Source of the DNA: Pseudomonadaceae bacterium
GTDB lineage: Bacteria > Pseudomonadota > Alphaproteobacteria > UBA2136 > UBA6156
Length of the DNA: 64,000 bases
Direction: 5' to 3'
Assembly: GCA_024236095.1 (NCBI GenBank)
Contig: JACKLD010000013.1
Location: 186,001-250,000, forward strand
In this document: positions 15,374 through 23,154 of the stretch, one piece after another
How the letters are laid out: each line of letters starts with the position of its first letter
How positions within the stretch are numbered: position 1 is the stretch's first letter
The notes under the pieces: model-generated
What the model saw: the letters and a program-made list of their open reading frames with translations, nothing else
Told to the model about the DNA's origin: nothing
The model's database searches: none
Made by a program: the position numbers and the translations under genes

Positions 15374-16945
15374 CTAGCCCGCCACCACCTTCGCCCGCAA
15401 CCAGTTGGCCAGCCCGGGGGCGAGACGTCCGAGGGTTTTGGCCATGTGCATCAGCAGCACGCGGGGGCTGGGGTTGTATTGGTTGTTGGCCACCGCGCCC
15501 ACCAGCGGAGCACCTGCGGCGTTGAAGGCGTCGGCGGCCTGCTTGACCATCTCGGGCGGGGTGCGGCGCATCAGTACGGTCATCACCGCCCGTGCGCCGG
15601 CGGCGGCCAGCAGAACCGGATCGGCGTTGTTGCGGTTGTGGGCGGCAAGGGGCGAGGTATCCACGATGATATGTTCGTAAGATGACGACAATACATCGAA
15701 CAACACTTGCGCGCCGCCGCCCTGGTTCAGGAAGTCCAGCGTCGGTTTGTCCATCGGCGGCGGCAGCACGTCCAACCCGCCCACGCCCGCACCTTGGGCG
15801 ATGGCTTCGCGGTTGAAGCCGCCCTTGTTGCGTCCGACAGAGGGTTTCAAATCCCACAGGCGCGGCACAAGGCCGAAAGCGCGGGCCAGCCCGGTGTTTT
15901 TCAGGTTCAGGTCGACAAGCAGGGTCTTTTTGCCAGCGGCAGCACTCTTCAAAGCCAGCAGGGTGGCCAGCAGGGTGGTGCCCTCGGCGCCGTGAGGGCT
16001 GACCACCACCAACGCCCCGTGCAAATTGCGGGTAAGGGCGCGGTGCAGGCGGCTTACCTCGGTAAAACCGGTGGGATCCAGAAGGTTGTGCCCAAAGGCC
16101 ACCTCCGCCTTGCCATCGTGGATGACCACATCGCCCAGATCCGGCAAGCTACCCACCACTTGAAGCTGGGTGAGACGGCGCAGTGCCGTTTCATCCACCA
16201 CGCCACGCGGGCGTTTGAGGCCGATCCACAGCAAGCCAAGGCCCAAGCCTACCACCGTACCGAGGGCGACGGCGAACATGACCTGCCCCAACATGGAGGG
16301 GGTTGGCAACAATGTGGCCGGTTGGGCAAACCACATCAGCCCTCCCATGCTGCCGTGGCCGAACGCGGCGTTGACGGCGGCGGCGTCATCGGCCAGTGCG
16401 GCGTAATCGTCGGCAAGACGGGTTTCCTCCAGCCGCAGGCGGGTACGGGCGGCGGTGTCGGCAGTGGCCAGAGCACTGCGCACTTTTGCCAATTGGGCGG
16501 CGGTGTCGCTCAGGCGCTGCTCCAGCCGCAGGCGTTCCGGCGCCAGCAGTTCGTAAATGAAGTTGGTAGCCAGCGCGTCCAGCGTGACTTCCAGCCCTTC
16601 CGGCTGGGCGGCGGCGAGGCGCAGTTCCATCAAATGCGGGTTGACCACCCGCAGCTCGATTTGTTTGGGGCCAATCGCCATGCCGGTGTCGCGGGCGGTG
16701 TCGGCCAGCAGTTCAGTGCCGCGTAAAATGCTTTGCAGGGCTTGGGCGTGGCCGTCGTCCTCCAGATTGGCCAGCAAGGGGCTGCGGGCCTTGGCGGTAT
16801 CGATTTGCAACAGCGTATGCGCGGTGAAGCGCGGCGGCTGGCCCAACGCCAAGGCCACCAACAACAACGGCACCAACACCAGCGGCAGCAACCATTGCTT
16901 GCGGTAACGCCAGATTTCACTGAGTACGATGAGGCCGGACGACAT
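15374..16945 (-). CDS. Wzz/BY-kinase-like polysaccharide biosynthesis protein with degenerate P-loop
   Basis: 523 residues from ATG 16945, chosen for AGAAGGA 9 nt upstream; a GTG at 16972 is the alternative. The order is membrane helix (about 22-40), a periplasmic helical region with coiled coil, a second helix (about 240-262), then a cytoplasmic MinD/BY-kinase-like ATPase. Its Walker A site reads HGAEGTTLL near residue 320, lacking the Lys of GKS/T. Walker A-prime is LLVDLNLKN and Walker B is HIIVDTSPL. No Tyr cluster ends the protein. The family couples chain-length control with tyrosine phosphorylation of polysaccharide export systems; the missing Lys suggests the kinase is inactive. No other polysaccharide gene is nearby. 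Confidence 0.72.
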   Translation of the reverse strand: MSSGLIVLSEIWRYRKQWLLPLVLVPLLLVALALGQPPRFTAHTLLQIDTAKARSPLLANLEDDGHAQALQSILRGTELLADTARDTGMAIGPKQIELRVVNPHLMELRLAAAQPEGLEVTLDALATNFIYELLAPERLRLEQRLSDTAAQLAKVRSALATADTAARTRLRLEETRLADDYAALADDAAAVNAAFGHGSMGGLMWFAQPATLLPTPSMLGQVMFAVALGTVVGLGLGLLWIGLKRPRGVVDETALRRLTQLQVVGSLPDLGDVVIHDGKAEVAFGHNLLDPTGFTEVSRLHRALTRNLHGALVVVSPHGAEGTTLLATLLALKSAAAGKKTLLVDLNLKNTGLARAFGLVPRLWDLKPSVGRNKGGFNREAIAQGAGVGGLDVLPPPMDKPTLDFLNQGGGAQVLFDVLSSSYEHIIVDTSPLAAHNRNNADPVLLAAAGARAVMTVLMRRTPPEMVKQAADAFNAAGAPLVGAVANNQYNPSPRVLLMHMAKTLGRLAPGLANWLRAKVVAG

Positions 16946-16981
16946 GGGAACAAATCCTTCTTTTGTCGCCACTATAATGGC

Positions 16982-17010
16982 TTGACCGCGCCTTGGCCAG
17001 CGGCTATAAG
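16982..17010 (+). promoter_or_regulatory. rplKA promoter
   Basis: TTGACC, 17 nt, TATAAG, followed by a leader of about 94 nt before rplK. One of the best promoter matches in the window. Confidence 0.75.
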
Positions 17011-17110
17011 CCCGCTACCACGTCAACCACCCTGTGGCATGTGGGAGTTATACCACCGGACGGCCCGCAACAAGGCCTTCCACACTGGAAACGAATGAAA
17101 GGATGCCGTT

Positions 17111-17539
17111 ATGGCAAAGGAAATCGTCGGCTACGTCAAGCTGCAAGTTCCCGCAGGCCAAGCCAACCCCGCCCCGCCGGTGGGCCCCGCGCTTGGTCAG
17201 AAGGGTCTCAACATTATGGAATTCTGCAAGGCCTTCAACGCGGCCACGCAAAAGAACTACGAACCCGGCACCCCGGTTCCGGTGGTGATTACGGCGTACA
17301 AAGACCGTACCTTCACCTTCGTCACCAAGACGCCGCCGGCCACCTGGTACATCCTGAAGGCCGCCAAACTGAAGAAGGGCAGCGGCAAGCCGCAAGACGT
17401 GGTGGGGCAAATCACCCACGCCCAAGCGCTTGAAATCGCCCAGGCCAAGATGGTCGACCTGAACGCCAGCGACGTGAACGAAGCCGTCAAGATGATTGAA
17501 GGCTCGGCACGCAGCATGGGCATCAAGGTTGTGAAGTAA
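17111..17539 (+). CDS. rplK: 50S ribosomal protein L11 (uL11)
   Basis: 142 residues, the family length. The N-terminal part has LQVPAGQANPAPPVGPALGQ, the hinge and thiostrepton-site proline segment, followed by NIMEFCKAFN. The C-terminal rRNA-binding part ends GSARSMGIKV. It forms the GTPase-associated centre on 23S rRNA. AAAGGA lies before the ATG. rplA follows after 16 bp. The usual secE-nusG pair is not upstream; a divergent Wzz-like gene is there instead. Confidence 0.98.
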   Translation: MAKEIVGYVKLQVPAGQANPAPPVGPALGQKGLNIMEFCKAFNAATQKNYEPGTPVPVVITAYKDRTFTFVTKTPPATWYILKAAKLKKGSGKPQDVVGQITHAQALEIAQAKMVDLNASDVNEAVKMIEGSARSMGIKVVK

Positions 17540-17555
17540 GGGGAGGGGACAGATC

Positions 17556-18266
17556 ATGGCAAAAGCGAAACAAGCCAACAAAGCCGCCACTCCCAAAAAG
17601 GAATGGCCCGTGTTCGATATCGACAAGGCGTACGACCTTGCCGAAGCGGTGAAATTGCTGAAAAGCATGCCGTCTGCCAAGTTTGACGAAACGGTGGACG
17701 TGGCGCTGAACCTCGGCGTCGACCCGAAATATAACGACCAGAACGTTCGTGGCGTGGTGGCCTTGCCCCATGGTACCGGCAAGACCGTCCGCGTGGCGGT
17801 GGTGGCCAAGGGCAATGCGGCCGACGAAGCCAAAAAGGCAGGCGCCGACATTGTGGGCGACGACGATCTCATTAAGCAAATCGAAGGCGGCACCATCAAT
17901 TTCGACCGCCTGATCGCCACGCCTGACTGCATGGCGATGCTGGGTAAGGTGGCCAAAATCCTCGGCCCCAAAGGCCTGATGCCCAACCCCAAGCTGGGCA
18001 CGGTGACCCCCACCCCCGCCAAGGCGGTGAAGGACGTGAAGGCAGGTCAGGTGGAGTTCCGCCTGGAAAAAGCCGGGATCATCCATGCCGGTGTGGGCAA
18101 GAAGAGCTTTACCGAACAGCAGCTGGTGGAAAACATCGCCACGCTGGTGAAAGCGGTGAAAGACGCCAAGCCCTCCGGCGCTAAGGTGGCTTACATGCTG
18201 AAAATGAGCATCAGCAGCACCATGGGCAAAGGCATCAAGGTGGACTTGAAAACCGCCGGTGCATAA
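17556..18266 (+). CDS. rplA: 50S ribosomal protein L1 (uL1)
   Basis: 236 residues, a normal length. Family signatures include FDETVDVALNLGVDPKYNDQ, the GTGK segment, GPKGLMPNPKLGTVT and KMSISSTMGKGIKVD at the end. L1 binds the L1 stalk of 23S rRNA and in many bacteria represses its own operon. GGGGAGGGG precedes the ATG. It is the last gene of the rplKA unit, ended by a strong hairpin at 18275. Confidence 0.98.
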   Translation: MAKAKQANKAATPKKEWPVFDIDKAYDLAEAVKLLKSMPSAKFDETVDVALNLGVDPKYNDQNVRGVVALPHGTGKTVRVAVVAKGNAADEAKKAGADIVGDDDLIKQIEGGTINFDRLIATPDCMAMLGKVAKILGPKGLMPNPKLGTVTPTPAKAVKDVKAGQVEFRLEKAGIIHAGVGKKSFTEQQLVENIATLVKAVKDAKPSGAKVAYMLKMSISSTMGKGIKVDLKTAGA

Positions 18267-18274
18267 CACGGAAA

Positions 18275-18315
18275 GACCAACAAGAAGGCCCTCAAAAAGG
18301 GTCTTTTTGTTGGTC
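18275..18315 (+). terminator. long-stem terminator between rplA and rplJ
   Basis: The arms 18275-18292 and 18298-18315 pair over 18 positions (16 Watson-Crick, 2 G-U) around the loop CAAAA, with an internal TTTTT. Its strength implies that rplKA and rplJL are separate transcription units here. Confidence 0.85.
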
Positions 18316-18334
18316 GAATTTATATACCAAACCC

Positions 18335-18469
18335 GCCCGAAGCCCCCGGAGGAGGGGGATGCAAGGGGGAGGAGGTTCCCTCCTCCCCCTTGCCATCAAG
18401 AGTGAGGTTGGCCCGCAGGGCCAAGTTGCCGAGCCCGTAGGGCTTTAGGCAACGGGGAAAGCGCCAGCC
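18335..18469. repeat. structured intergenic repeat, copy A
   Basis: This 135-nt segment is homologous, without gaps, to 53312-53446. It can form three hairpins. Hairpin 1 is GCAAGGGGGAGGAGG (18361-18375) with a TTC loop and its exact complement (18379-18393). Hairpin 2 is TTGGCCC-GCA-GGGCCAA (18408-18424). Hairpin 3 is GTTGCC...AGCCC-GTA-GGGCT...GGCAAC (18425-18453). It starts right after the rplA terminator. It has no ORF of its own. Confidence 0.85.
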
Positions 18470-18516
18470 CAGCCCCCACCGCCCCCATCAAGAATACGGA
18501 AAGCGGCATTATATCC

Positions 18517-18545
18517 TTGACATAGGGGGCCTTTGCCCATAAACA
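18517..18545 (+). promoter_or_regulatory. rplJL promoter
   Basis: TTGACA, 17 nt, TAAACA. The same boxes and spacing are used before rplR at 47762. Confidence 0.75.
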
Positions 18546-18720
18546 GCCATCAACCTGCTGAAGACAGTTGGTGCCCGCCATGGGGCGGCGCTTAAGGGGG
18601 AGCACCCCGCCAACCGAGGTGGAATGTGTGGAGACATCTCTCCAAGCTTTCCGTTTTAGCCGGTGCGCACGCCCACATGGGGTGGATGTGTGATGTGTAC
18701 CAATGTGTAAGGAACAACCG
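18546..18720 (+). promoter_or_regulatory. rplJ leader, probable L10-(L12) autoregulatory region
   Basis: About 170 untranslated nt lie between the promoter and the rplJ ATG. In many bacteria the L10-L12 complex binds such a leader to repress translation. That role is inferred from position; I did not identify the kink-turn with certainty. Confidence 0.45.
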
Positions 18721-19335
18721 ATGGACAAATCGCAAAAAGCGTCCTTCGTTGCCGACCTCAACACGCGCGTGGCCAAGGCCCAGACGATGGTGGTGTCCCA
18801 CTACCGCGGTCTGACGGTCAAACAGCTGCAAACCCTGCGCGGCAAACTCCGCGAACAGGGTGGCGAAGCGCAGGTGGCCAAAAACCGCCTCGCCAAGCTG
18901 GCACTGAAGGACACGCCGTTTGAAGGCATCAGCGACCTGCTGACCGGCCCCACCATCCTCACCTTCAGTGAAGATGTGGTGGCTGCTGCCAAGGTGACCC
19001 ATACCTTTGCCAAGGAGAACGAGGCTCTCGTGATTCTGGGCGGGGTGATGGAAGGCAAGGTGATGGACAAAGCCGCCGTACTCCAGCTGGCAGCCCTGCC
19101 GTCGCTGGACGAACTGCGCGGCAAACTGGTCGGCCTGTTGCAGGCACCTGCGGCGCAAATCGCCCGCGTGCTCAAGGCCCATGCCGACAAGAACGGTGCC
19201 GAAGCCCCGGCCAAGCAGGACGAAGCGCCTGCCGCCGAAGCCGCTGCACCTGCCGAAGCGCCTGTTGTCGAAGCAGCCCAAGCCGAAGCGGCTCCTGCTG
19301 CCGAGGCACCTGCCACCGAGCAACAATCCAACTAA
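18721..19335 (+). CDS. rplJ: 50S ribosomal protein L10 (uL10)
   Basis: 204 residues. The rRNA-binding domain is typical (VSHYRGLTVKQLQTLR, AKNRLAKLAL, GPTILTF). A helix that docks L7/L12 dimers follows at about residues 145-165. The usual protein ends near 165-175; here an Ala/Glu/Pro-rich tail of about 40 residues is added. The start at 18721 is chosen over 18703 because AAGGA lies 8 nt upstream and MDKSQK matches the family. rplL follows after 25 bp. Confidence 0.97.
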   Translation: MDKSQKASFVADLNTRVAKAQTMVVSHYRGLTVKQLQTLRGKLREQGGEAQVAKNRLAKLALKDTPFEGISDLLTGPTILTFSEDVVAAAKVTHTFAKENEALVILGGVMEGKVMDKAAVLQLAALPSLDELRGKLVGLLQAPAAQIARVLKAHADKNGAEAPAKQDEAPAAEAAAPAEAPVVEAAQAEAAPAAEAPATEQQSN

Positions 19336-19360
19336 CGAATCAAACTGAAAGGACAAAACG

Positions 19361-19726
19361 ATGTCTGCCAATCTGCAACAAATCGTTGACCAACTGTCGG
19401 CCCTCTCCGTGATGGAAGCCGCCGAACTCAGCAAAATGCTGGAAGAAAAATGGGGCGTTTCCGCCGCCGCTCCGGTGGCCGTGGCCGCCGCTGCCGCCGG
19501 TCCGGCTGAAGAAGCCAAGGACAGCTTCACCCTGAAACTGGTGAGCGCCGGCGACAAGAAGATCGACGTCATCAAGCTGGTGCGTGAAATCACCGGCCTG
19601 GGCCTGAAAGAAGCCAAAGACCTCTCCGAGGCCGGTGGCGTGCTGAAGGAAGACGTGCCCGCCAAGGATGCCGAAGAGTTCAAAAAGAAACTCGAAGCCA
19701 TCGGCGCGAAAGTGGAACTGGCCTAA
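19361..19726 (+). CDS. rplL: 50S ribosomal protein L7/L12 (bL12)
   Basis: 121 residues, the standard length. The N-terminal dimerisation helices (LQQIVDQLSALSVMEAAELS) lead to an Ala-rich hinge (VAVAAAAAGPAEEAKD). The C-terminal factor-binding domain has KLVREITGLGLKEAKDL and ends EAIGAKVELA. It forms the ribosomal stalk that recruits translational GTPases. In most relatives rpoB follows; here rplF comes next in the opposite direction, marking a rearrangement junction. Confidence 0.98.
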   Translation: MSANLQQIVDQLSALSVMEAAELSKMLEEKWGVSAAAPVAVAAAAAGPAEEAKDSFTLKLVSAGDKKIDVIKLVREITGLGLKEAKDLSEAGGVLKEDVPAKDAEEFKKKLEAIGAKVELA

Positions 19727-19741
19727 GGCTGTCCCACTTCC

Positions 19742-19767
19742 AAAAAGGCTCCAAACGGGGCCTTTTT
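19742..19767 (+). terminator. rplL terminator
   Basis: AAAAAGGCTCC-AAAC-GGGGCCTTTTT: an 11-bp stem with one G-U pair, ending in T5. Confidence 0.85.
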
Positions 19768-19793
19768 GTTGGCCGGGTTTACCCCCACCGGCA

Positions 19794-19835
19794 CGAAGTC
19801 CCCGGAGGGAGGGGGAGTAAAGCCACTCCCACAAA
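19794..19835 (+). repeat. repeat copy C at the rplL/rplF junction
   Basis: CGAAGTCCCCGGAG, a G-rich stretch, then AAAGCCACTCCCACAAA. The same ordered blocks occur in reverse orientation at 47654-47726, with 31 extra nt in the middle there. The first block also matches the start of copies A and B. It lies at a breakpoint of the ribosomal-cluster inversion. Confidence 0.7.
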
Positions 19836-19846
19836 TGCGCATGAAG

Positions 19847-19868
19847 AAGCCCCGCAAAGCGGGGCCTT
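19847..19868 (-). terminator. hairpin after rplF
   Basis: GCCCCGC-AAA-GCGGGGC stem, 7 bp. On the minus strand it is followed by only a weak pyrimidine tract (TTCTTC), so termination may be partial. Confidence 0.55.
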
Positions 19869-19891
19869 CGGGAAATGAAACAACGTCGCCG

Positions 19892-20428
19892 TTATTTCTT
19901 CTTCCCTTCCTTCATGTTGATGTACTCGGCGGCGTAGCGCAGGCCTTTGCCCTTGAAGGGTTCCGGCGGGCGCTTGGCGCGGGCTTCGGCGGCGAACATG
20001 CCCACCGCGTGCTTGTCGGCGCCGCTGATGGTCAGTTCGGTTTGGTCCTTGCTCACTTCCACCGCAATGCCTTGCGGGATGTCCATGTTGACCGGGTGGC
20101 TGTAGCCCAGCGCGAGGTTCAGCTTGCTGCCCTGCATGCTGGCGCGGTAACCCACCCCAACCAGTTTCATCTTGATGCTGTAACCGTTGGTGACGCCTTC
20201 CACCATGTTGCGCACCAGCGCGCGGGCGGTGCCCCACGCGGCGCTCAGGCGCTTGGCATCGCCTTTGGGGGTGAAGGTGACTTCGTTGCCTTCCACCTTG
20301 GCGGTGATGTCATGGGGAATGGTGTGCGTGAGCGTGCCCTTGGGGCCGGCCACCTTGACGTTGCGCCCTTCCACGCCAACGGTGACACCGCTGGGGATGG
20401 CGACGGGGTTTTTTCCTACGCGGGACAT
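19892..20428 (-). CDS. rplF: 50S ribosomal protein L6 (uL6)
   Basis: 178 residues, a normal length. MSRVGKNPVAIPSGVTV starts the family, GPKGTLTHTI follows, and the C-terminal RRM-like domain holds the family GKGLRY segment here as PEPFKGKGLRYAAEYI. It binds 23S rRNA near the sarcin-ricin loop. It is the last gene of the leftward operon that began at rpsJ. Its normal follower rplR is 27.5 kb away on the other strand, so the spc operon is split exactly here. Confidence 0.98.
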   Translation of the reverse strand: MSRVGKNPVAIPSGVTVGVEGRNVKVAGPKGTLTHTIPHDITAKVEGNEVTFTPKGDAKRLSAAWGTARALVRNMVEGVTNGYSIKMKLVGVGYRASMQGSKLNLALGYSHPVNMDIPQGIAVEVSKDQTELTISGADKHAVGMFAAEARAKRPPEPFKGKGLRYAAEYINMKEGKKK

Positions 20429-20440
20429 GACTATCTCTCC

Positions 20441-20839
20441 TTACATCACTTGGCCGATGATTTCACCGCCCACGTTGATTTCGCGGGCTTTGGTGTCGGT
20501 CATGACGCCTTTGCTGGTGGATACGATGGTGACGCCCAGACCGTTGGCAACCTTGGGCAGTTCGGTGCTGGCGCTGTACACGCGGCGGCCCGGTTTGGAC
20601 ACGCGGCTCAGCTTGGTGATCACCGGTTTGCCTTGGTAGTACTTGAGGTCTACCTTGATGCTCTTGTGGCCGGTGGCAGCTTCTTCCTCGCTCCAACCGG
20701 TGAGGTAGCCTTCGGACACCAGCACGTCCAGCACGGCTTTTTTCAGCGAGCTGGCGGGCATGGAAACATGGGTGTGATGTTGTTTGAGGCCGTTTTTCAG
20801 GCGGGCAAACATATCGGCGATGGGATCGGTCATGGTCAT
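20441..20839 (-). CDS. rpsH: 30S ribosomal protein S8 (uS8)
   Basis: 132 residues, a normal length. MTDPIADMFARLKN opens the N-terminal domain, and the C-terminal rRNA-binding strand is SKGVMTDTKAREINVGGEIIGQV. It binds the central domain of 16S rRNA and in E. coli represses the spc operon. AAGGAG is 8 nt before ATG 20839; the second ATG at 20833 is the common family start and may be the true one. rplF follows after 12 bp. Confidence 0.97.
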   Translation of the reverse strand: MTMTDPIADMFARLKNGLKQHHTHVSMPASSLKKAVLDVLVSEGYLTGWSEEEAATGHKSIKVDLKYYQGKPVITKLSRVSKPGRRVYSASTELPKVANGLGVTIVSTSKGVMTDTKAREINVGGEIIGQVM

Positions 20840-20857
20840 GATGCTCTCTCCTTTCCC

Positions 20858-21163
20858 TTACAAGCTGCCCTTGCGCAGGCCGGGCAGCAGCCCTTGTGCG
20901 GCAAGTTTGCGGATTTGGTTACGGCACAGGCCGAATTTTTTGTAGTTGCCACGGGGGCGGCCGGTCATGGCGCAGCGCAGACGCACGCGCACATAGCTGC
21001 CGTCGCGGGGCATGGCGTTCAGTTTGTCGCGGGCGGCCATGCGCTCTTCAAAGCTCTTGGACTCGTCCTTGATGATGGCCTTCAGCTCTTCACGCTTGGC
21101 GAACTGGTGTTCGCTCATGCGCTTGCGCTTTTCGTTGCGGTTGACGGTGCAGGTTTTGGCCAT
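20858..21163 (-). CDS. rpsN: 30S ribosomal protein S14 (uS14), zinc-free type
   Basis: 101 residues. This is the long bacterial form without the CxxC...CxxC zinc site of the short type. RCAMTGRPRGNYKKFGLCRNQIRKLA is the conserved C-terminal region (shown in part: GRPRGNYKKFGLCR). It assembles into the 30S head. It sits between rplE (2-bp gap) and rpsH, as in canonical spc operons. Confidence 0.97.
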   Translation of the reverse strand: MAKTCTVNRNEKRKRMSEHQFAKREELKAIIKDESKSFEERMAARDKLNAMPRDGSYVRVRLRCAMTGRPRGNYKKFGLCRNQIRKLAAQGLLPGLRKGSL

Positions 21164-21165
21164 GG

Positions 21166-21810
21166 TTAAGCCTCCTTCTTGGCTTGGGTGCGGCTGCGCT
21201 TGAAGGGCATGCCGAATTCGGTGAGCAGCGCGCGGGCGCCGTCGTCATCGCTGGCGGTGGTGCAAATAATCACATCCATCCCGCGCACGCGGTCGGTTTT
21301 ATCAAAGTCGATTTCCTGGAAGATGATCTGCTCTTTGATACCCATGGCGTAGTTGCCGCGGCCGTCGAACGACTTGCTGGACACGCCGTCGAAGTCGCGC
21401 ACGCGGGGCAGCGCGATGGTGATGAGGCGGTCGAGGAATTCGTACATGCGTTTGCCGCGCAGGGTCACCTTGCAGCCGATGGCCATGCCTTCACGCAGGC
21501 TATAGGTGCTGATGGACTTGCGGGCATAGGTGGTGACGGGCTTCTGACCGGCGATCAGCTCCATGTCGGCGATGGCGGCTTCCAGAAGCTTCTTGTCGGC
21601 CACAGCGCGGCCCACGCCCATGTTGATGACGATCTTGGTCAGGCGCGGTACCTGAAATTCGTTGCTGCACTTCAGGCTCTTCATCAGCTTGGGCTTGATG
21701 GTGCCTTTGTAAAGCTCGGCCATGCGGGGGGTGTAATCCGCAGGCAATGCCACAGCGCCTTCGGCTTTCGCCTTGGGAGCCTTGGCAGACTTTTGCTTGG
21801 TTTCAACCAT
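21166..21810 (-). CDS. rplE: 50S ribosomal protein L5 (uL5)
   Basis: 214 residues against the usual 179-185. The surplus is an N-terminal Lys/Ala-rich extension (KQKSAKAPKAKAEGAVALP) before the family start, TPRMAELYKG. The conserved 5S-rRNA-binding core follows (VPRLTKIVINMGVGRA; GQKPVTTYARKSI; RGMDVIICTTA). The central protuberance protein contacts 5S rRNA and the P-site tRNA. rpsN begins 2 bp downstream, so the two are probably translationally coupled. Confidence 0.97.
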   Translation of the reverse strand: MVETKQKSAKAPKAKAEGAVALPADYTPRMAELYKGTIKPKLMKSLKCSNEFQVPRLTKIVINMGVGRAVADKKLLEAAIADMELIAGQKPVTTYARKSISTYSLREGMAIGCKVTLRGKRMYEFLDRLITIALPRVRDFDGVSSKSFDGRGNYAMGIKEQIIFQEIDFDKTDRVRGMDVIICTTASDDDGARALLTEFGMPFKRSRTQAKKEA

Positions 21811-21824
21811 AACCAGTATCCTCC

Positions 21825-22223
21825 TTATTTGGACTTAGCTTTGGTGGTTTTGGCGCCTTTGCCGGCTGCGCCTTTGGCCTTTTTCACGGTGTCCAGCTCG
21901 GTGCCGCTCTTCTTGGCGACACGCACTTTGGAGCCATCGTCCTTCACCTTGTAGCCCACACGGGTGGGGGCGCCGGTTTTGGGGTCTTTCAGCATCACGT
22001 TGGAAACGGCAATGCTGGCTTCCTTCTGCATCACGCCGGGTTCGCGTCCCATACGCAGGGCTTCACGTTGGCCGACATGCTTCTTCACCAGATTGACACC
22101 TTCCACGATGACGCGGTTGGTGGCGGTGATGACGCGGGAAATCTTGCCGCTTTGGCCTTTGCTTTTGCCGGTGATGACGATGACTTCGTCGCCACGCTTC
22201 AGTTTGGATTGCAGTTGAGCCAT
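21825..22223 (-). CDS. rplX: 50S ribosomal protein L24 (uL24)
   Basis: 132 residues against about 104 in most bacteria. The KOW motif is intact (KRGDEVIVITGKSKGQSGK), followed by VEGVNLVKKH. The excess is a basic Ala/Lys tail (GAAGKGAKTTKAKSK). L24 initiates 50S assembly at the 5' end of 23S rRNA. Its ATG shares a base with the rplN stop (TAATG), giving strict coupling. Confidence 0.97.
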   Translation of the reverse strand: MAQLQSKLKRGDEVIVITGKSKGQSGKISRVITATNRVIVEGVNLVKKHVGQREALRMGREPGVMQKEASIAVSNVMLKDPKTGAPTRVGYKVKDDGSKVRVAKKSGTELDTVKKAKGAAGKGAKTTKAKSK

Positions 22224-22588
22224 TAGATCACCTCCGGAGCGAGCGAAACGATTTTCATGTAGTTGGCGCGCAGTTCACGCGGAACCGGGCCAAAGATACG
22301 GGTGCCGATGGGGTCGCCCTTGGTGTCGATGATCACGGCGGCGTTGGTATCGAAACGGATCGAGGAACCGTCGGCGCGGTTGATTTCCTTCGCGGTGCGC
22401 ACGACCACGGCCTTGTGCACCTCGCCCTTCTTTGCCTTGCCCTTGGGCAGGGCGGATTTGACGCTGACGACAATGATATCGCCCACATTGGCGTAACGGC
22501 GCTTGGAGCCGCCCACCACCTTGATGCACATCACCTCTTTGGCGCCGGAGTTATCGGCGACCTGAAGGCGGGTTTCCTGCTGGATCAT
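22223..22588 (-). CDS. rplN: 50S ribosomal protein L14 (uL14)
   Basis: 121 residues, one of the most conserved in the cluster. MIQQETRLQVADNSGAKEV and IGTRIFGPVPRELR are diagnostic. It lies at the subunit interface (bridge B8) beside L19 and is the target of the silencing factor RsfS. It overlaps rplX by one base. Confidence 0.98.
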   Translation of the reverse strand: MIQQETRLQVADNSGAKEVMCIKVVGGSKRRYANVGDIIVVSVKSALPKGKAKKGEVHKAVVVRTAKEINRADGSSIRFDTNAAVIIDTKGDPIGTRIFGPVPRELRANYMKIVSLAPEVI

Positions 22589-22606
22589 CGTAGTTTCCTT
22601 TCAGAC

Positions 22607-22939
22607 TTACGCTGACGGTTGCTCTTGTGCGGCGGCCTTGGCCGGCGCGGGGGTTTCTTCCAAAGCGACATCGGAGGCGCTGTCGGCGATTTGCTCACCG
22701 GCGGCCTTCACCACCTTCAGCAGTTCAAACCGCTTCAGGGCGCTTTTGGGAGGGCACTCCACGATTTGCACCACGTCGCCGAGTTTGGCGGTGGAGGCTT
22801 CATCGTGGGCGTGGAATTTTTTGCTGCCGCGCATGGTTTTGCCATACACGGGGTGTTTGGTGGTGGTATCGGTACGCACCACAATGGTTTTGGCGGCCTT
22901 GGTGGAGACGACGGTGCCTTGCAGAATACGACGTGGCAT
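22607..22939 (-). CDS. rpsQ: 30S ribosomal protein S17 (uS17)
   Basis: 110 residues against about 80. The OB-fold core is normal (RILQGTVVSTKAAKTIVVR; KFHAHDE; GDVVQIVECPP; LLKVV). About 30 acidic and Ala-rich residues follow (SASDVALEETPAPAKAAAQ). It binds 16S rRNA helices 7 and 11. rpmC ends 3 bp upstream. Confidence 0.96.
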   Translation of the reverse strand: MPRRILQGTVVSTKAAKTIVVRTDTTTKHPVYGKTMRGSKKFHAHDEASTAKLGDVVQIVECPPKSALKRFELLKVVKAAGEQIADSASDVALEETPAPAKAAAQEQPSA

Positions 22940-22942
22940 GGG

Positions 22943-23146
22943 TTAGGCTTCCTTCTTACCGGTTGCGGCCTTGATGGCGGTGTGCACGCGGGCGATGGCC
23001 TTGCGCACTTCACGCCAGCGGGTGGGTTTTTCCATCTGGCCCGCCGATTTGGCGAAGCGCAGGTTCATTTGTTCCTTGCGCAGTTCAATCAGCTGGGCTT
23101 GCAGCTGTTCGGCGCTTTTGGCGGAAACGTCACTGTATTTCATCAT
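22943..23146 (-). CDS. rpmC: 50S ribosomal protein L29 (uL29)
   Basis: 67 residues, a two-helix protein at the exit-tunnel rim where trigger factor and SRP dock. ELRKEQMNLRFAKSAGQ and VRKAIARVHT are the family signature. It begins with two Met codons; either ATG (23146 or 23143) may be used. It is in the canonical position between rplP and rpsQ. Confidence 0.95.
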   Translation of the reverse strand: MMKYSDVSAKSAEQLQAQLIELRKEQMNLRFAKSAGQMEKPTRWREVRKAIARVHTAIKAATGKKEA

Positions 23147-23154
23147 CTCTCTCC

